The notes beneath the pieces were generated by a model. The model was given only the letters and a program-made list of their open reading frames with translations, was not told the DNA's origin and searched no databases. DNA of 44,103 bases from Photobacterium aquae (GTDB lineage Bacteria; Pseudomonadota; Gammaproteobacteria; Enterobacterales; Vibrionaceae), in contig NZ_LDOT01000051.1 of assembly GCF_001029445.1 (NCBI RefSeq), positions 1 through 44,103 on the forward strand, read 5' to 3'. A program made the position numbers and the translations under genes. Positions 43,363 through 44,103 of this stretch are shown here, piece by piece (the first letter of the stretch is position 1; each line of letters begins with the position of its first letter).

Positions 43363-43457
43363 CCTGTATCCTTCTTATTTGGGTTTGCCCTATTGTTGCT
43401 CAAACGCTACGGAATGCCTATCCCTCGGCTCCCTTTCCGTGGGGGCTGTAATAATGG

Positions 43458-43688
43458 TTATTTGCGAAGTAATGCATCAAGTTGGTCAATCACCTCGCAC
43501 CAATCGGCATCTTGCTCTTGCGACTCCTTGATAAACCGTTTTTGTGCCGGCTGCCAGAAATGCGCTTCCGATAGCTTTTCGTGCTGGGCTAGCTGATGTT
43601 CGGCTAAGAAAGTTTCAATAAATTCCTTGGAGCTGTTCATACCGAGTTGGCTGAAGAGTGATGATAGGTTGTGATTGAACGTTTCCAT
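43458..43688 (-). CDS. DUF2789 protein
   Basis: A 76-residue soluble protein with the whole DUF2789 pattern: METFNHNLSSLFSQLGM start, then ETFLAEHQL, HFWQPAQKRFI and DADWCEVIDQLDALLRK end. Function is unknown. ATG 43688 is preferred because AAGGAGCAAACG precedes it; the longer frame upstream has no support. It is divergent from csrB. Confidence 0.9.
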   Translation of the reverse strand: METFNHNLSSLFSQLGMNSSKEFIETFLAEHQLAQHEKLSEAHFWQPAQKRFIKESQEQDADWCEVIDQLDALLRK

Positions 43689-43821
43689 CGTTTGCTCCTT
43701 GGCCTGCGTGGTGATGACGGTTTTGTTCCTCAAAACTGGCAAGGAGCCAGCAATTTCGTTGCCTTATAGTTAGCGTAGCCGCTTTTCAGTTGGTGGTGTA
43801 TTGTCTTTTTTCTCGTAACTT

Positions 43822-43839
43822 TGTGCGAGATCTCTTACA
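43822..43839 (+). promoter_or_regulatory. UvrY/VarA (GacA-type) upstream activating site of csrB
   Basis: TGTGCGAGATCTCTTACA differs from the GacA-family palindrome TGTAAGAGATCTCTTACA at two bases. It lies about 180 bases upstream of the predicted CsrB start, the distance known for E. coli csrB. It predicts control of CsrB by the BarA/UvrY (VarS/VarA) two-component system. Confidence 0.85.
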
Positions 43840-43975
43840 AGAGCGTGGGAGATTATGAATTATAAGATAGGCATATGACGGCCAGTGTTTGCTTAACTTC
43901 TTGATTAAATGAATTTTGTTTCACTTTATTTTAAATTGTGAAAACTTGCGCAAAATGCCAAATGCTCAATAAGGC

Positions 43976-44004
43976 TGTTTAATAGGGGTGAAAAACGTAT
44001 TCTA
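43976..44004 (+). promoter_or_regulatory. CsrB core promoter (tentative)
   Basis: TATTCT (43999-44004) as -10 with a weak TGTTTA (43976-43981) 17 bases upstream as -35 would start CsrB at about 44010. The poor -35 is in keeping with dependence on an activator. The rest of 43689-43975 holds the activator site and AT-rich sequence, with no gene seen. Confidence 0.5.
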
Positions 44005-44009
44005 TACGT

Positions 44010-44103
44010 GTCGGAAGGAACTGACGGAACGGAACAGGAAAGCCCCAAGGATTCGGGGAGTCTCAGGATGAGACCGGTGTACTAGGATGGTATATCGAAC
44101 ATG
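44010..44103 (+). ncRNA. csrB: CsrB-family small RNA, 5' part
   Basis: This RNA sequesters the translational regulator CsrA. The 94 bases before the right edge contain nine GGA triplets. Two hairpins present AGGAT in the loop: GTCTC-AGGAT-GAGAC (44060-44074), and GTACT-AGGAT-GGTAT just after it. CCCC...GGGG around AAGGATTC is a third. The 5' end GTCGGAAGG resembles the E. coli CsrB start. Position beyond syd matches the E. coli syd-csrB order. The gene continues beyond the window. Confidence 0.92.

Noticed and set aside
1..44103. CRISPR array or mobile element
   Set aside because: No regularly spaced repeats, cas genes, transposase or integrase reading frames were seen anywhere in the window.

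Overview
The window looks like a chromosomal segment of a gammaproteobacterium of the family Vibrionaceae. A Photobacterium, Grimontia or Enterovibrio relative fits best; the genus is an inference. The evidence is the long (343-residue) form of DapD, the Vibrionaceae-type DUF2850 and DUF2799 proteins, and a gene order close to the Escherichia coli argA-recCBD / mltA-tcdA-csdEA / gcvA-ygdD-rlmM / xni-ppnN-queF-syd-csrB neighbourhood. I see no prophage, transposase, plasmid or CRISPR signature.

Layout. Positions 1-470 are the end of an rRNA operon: the 3' end of 5S rRNA, tRNA-Asp, a terminator, and then a second copy of the tRNA tail plus terminator in a repeat-scarred spacer. Positions 470-5600 are a visibly AT-rich cassette on the minus strand, encoding a group II PLP-dependent amino-acid decarboxylase followed by two GadC-like antiporters. 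It is probably an acquired amino-acid/amine exchange system for acid resistance or energy generation. From about 5600 onward the base composition is GC-richer and looks like core genome. Here lie a small membrane protein, an EmrD/Bcr-like drug exporter, a DUF2799 lipoprotein, dapD, the SOS gene yebG with a LexA box facing a Tag-like glycosylase, and a divergent LysR/TDT-transporter pair.

Positions 12.2-21.7 kb carry recC, recB and recD. They are followed by convergent argA with an ArgR-type operator, a DUF2850 protein, mltA, tcdA, and convergent csdE/csdA. The apparently empty 377 bases between csdA and gcvA hold the small RNA GcvB, divergent from its activator gene gcvA. gcvA is followed by an alpha/beta hydrolase, ygdD and rlmM. 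An 803-residue secreted protein of unknown function (31.6-34.1 kb) stands alone as a single-gene unit.

The last 10 kb hold xni, ppnN, two neighbouring signalling-type proteins whose GGDEF signatures are both degenerate, queF, divergent syd and a DUF2310 zinc-ribbon gene, two small genes, and finally the 5' part of a CsrB-family RNA. The CsrB gene has a near-palindromic UvrY/VarA-type activator site about 180 bases upstream of its predicted start.

The most interesting items are the paired degenerate GGDEF proteins between queF and ppnN, the solitary secreted 803-residue protein, the decarboxylase with two antiporters next to the rRNA operon, and the two regulatory RNAs (GcvB, CsrB), which protein-only annotation would miss. 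All assignments come from reading sequence and from remembered family features. No database search was run.
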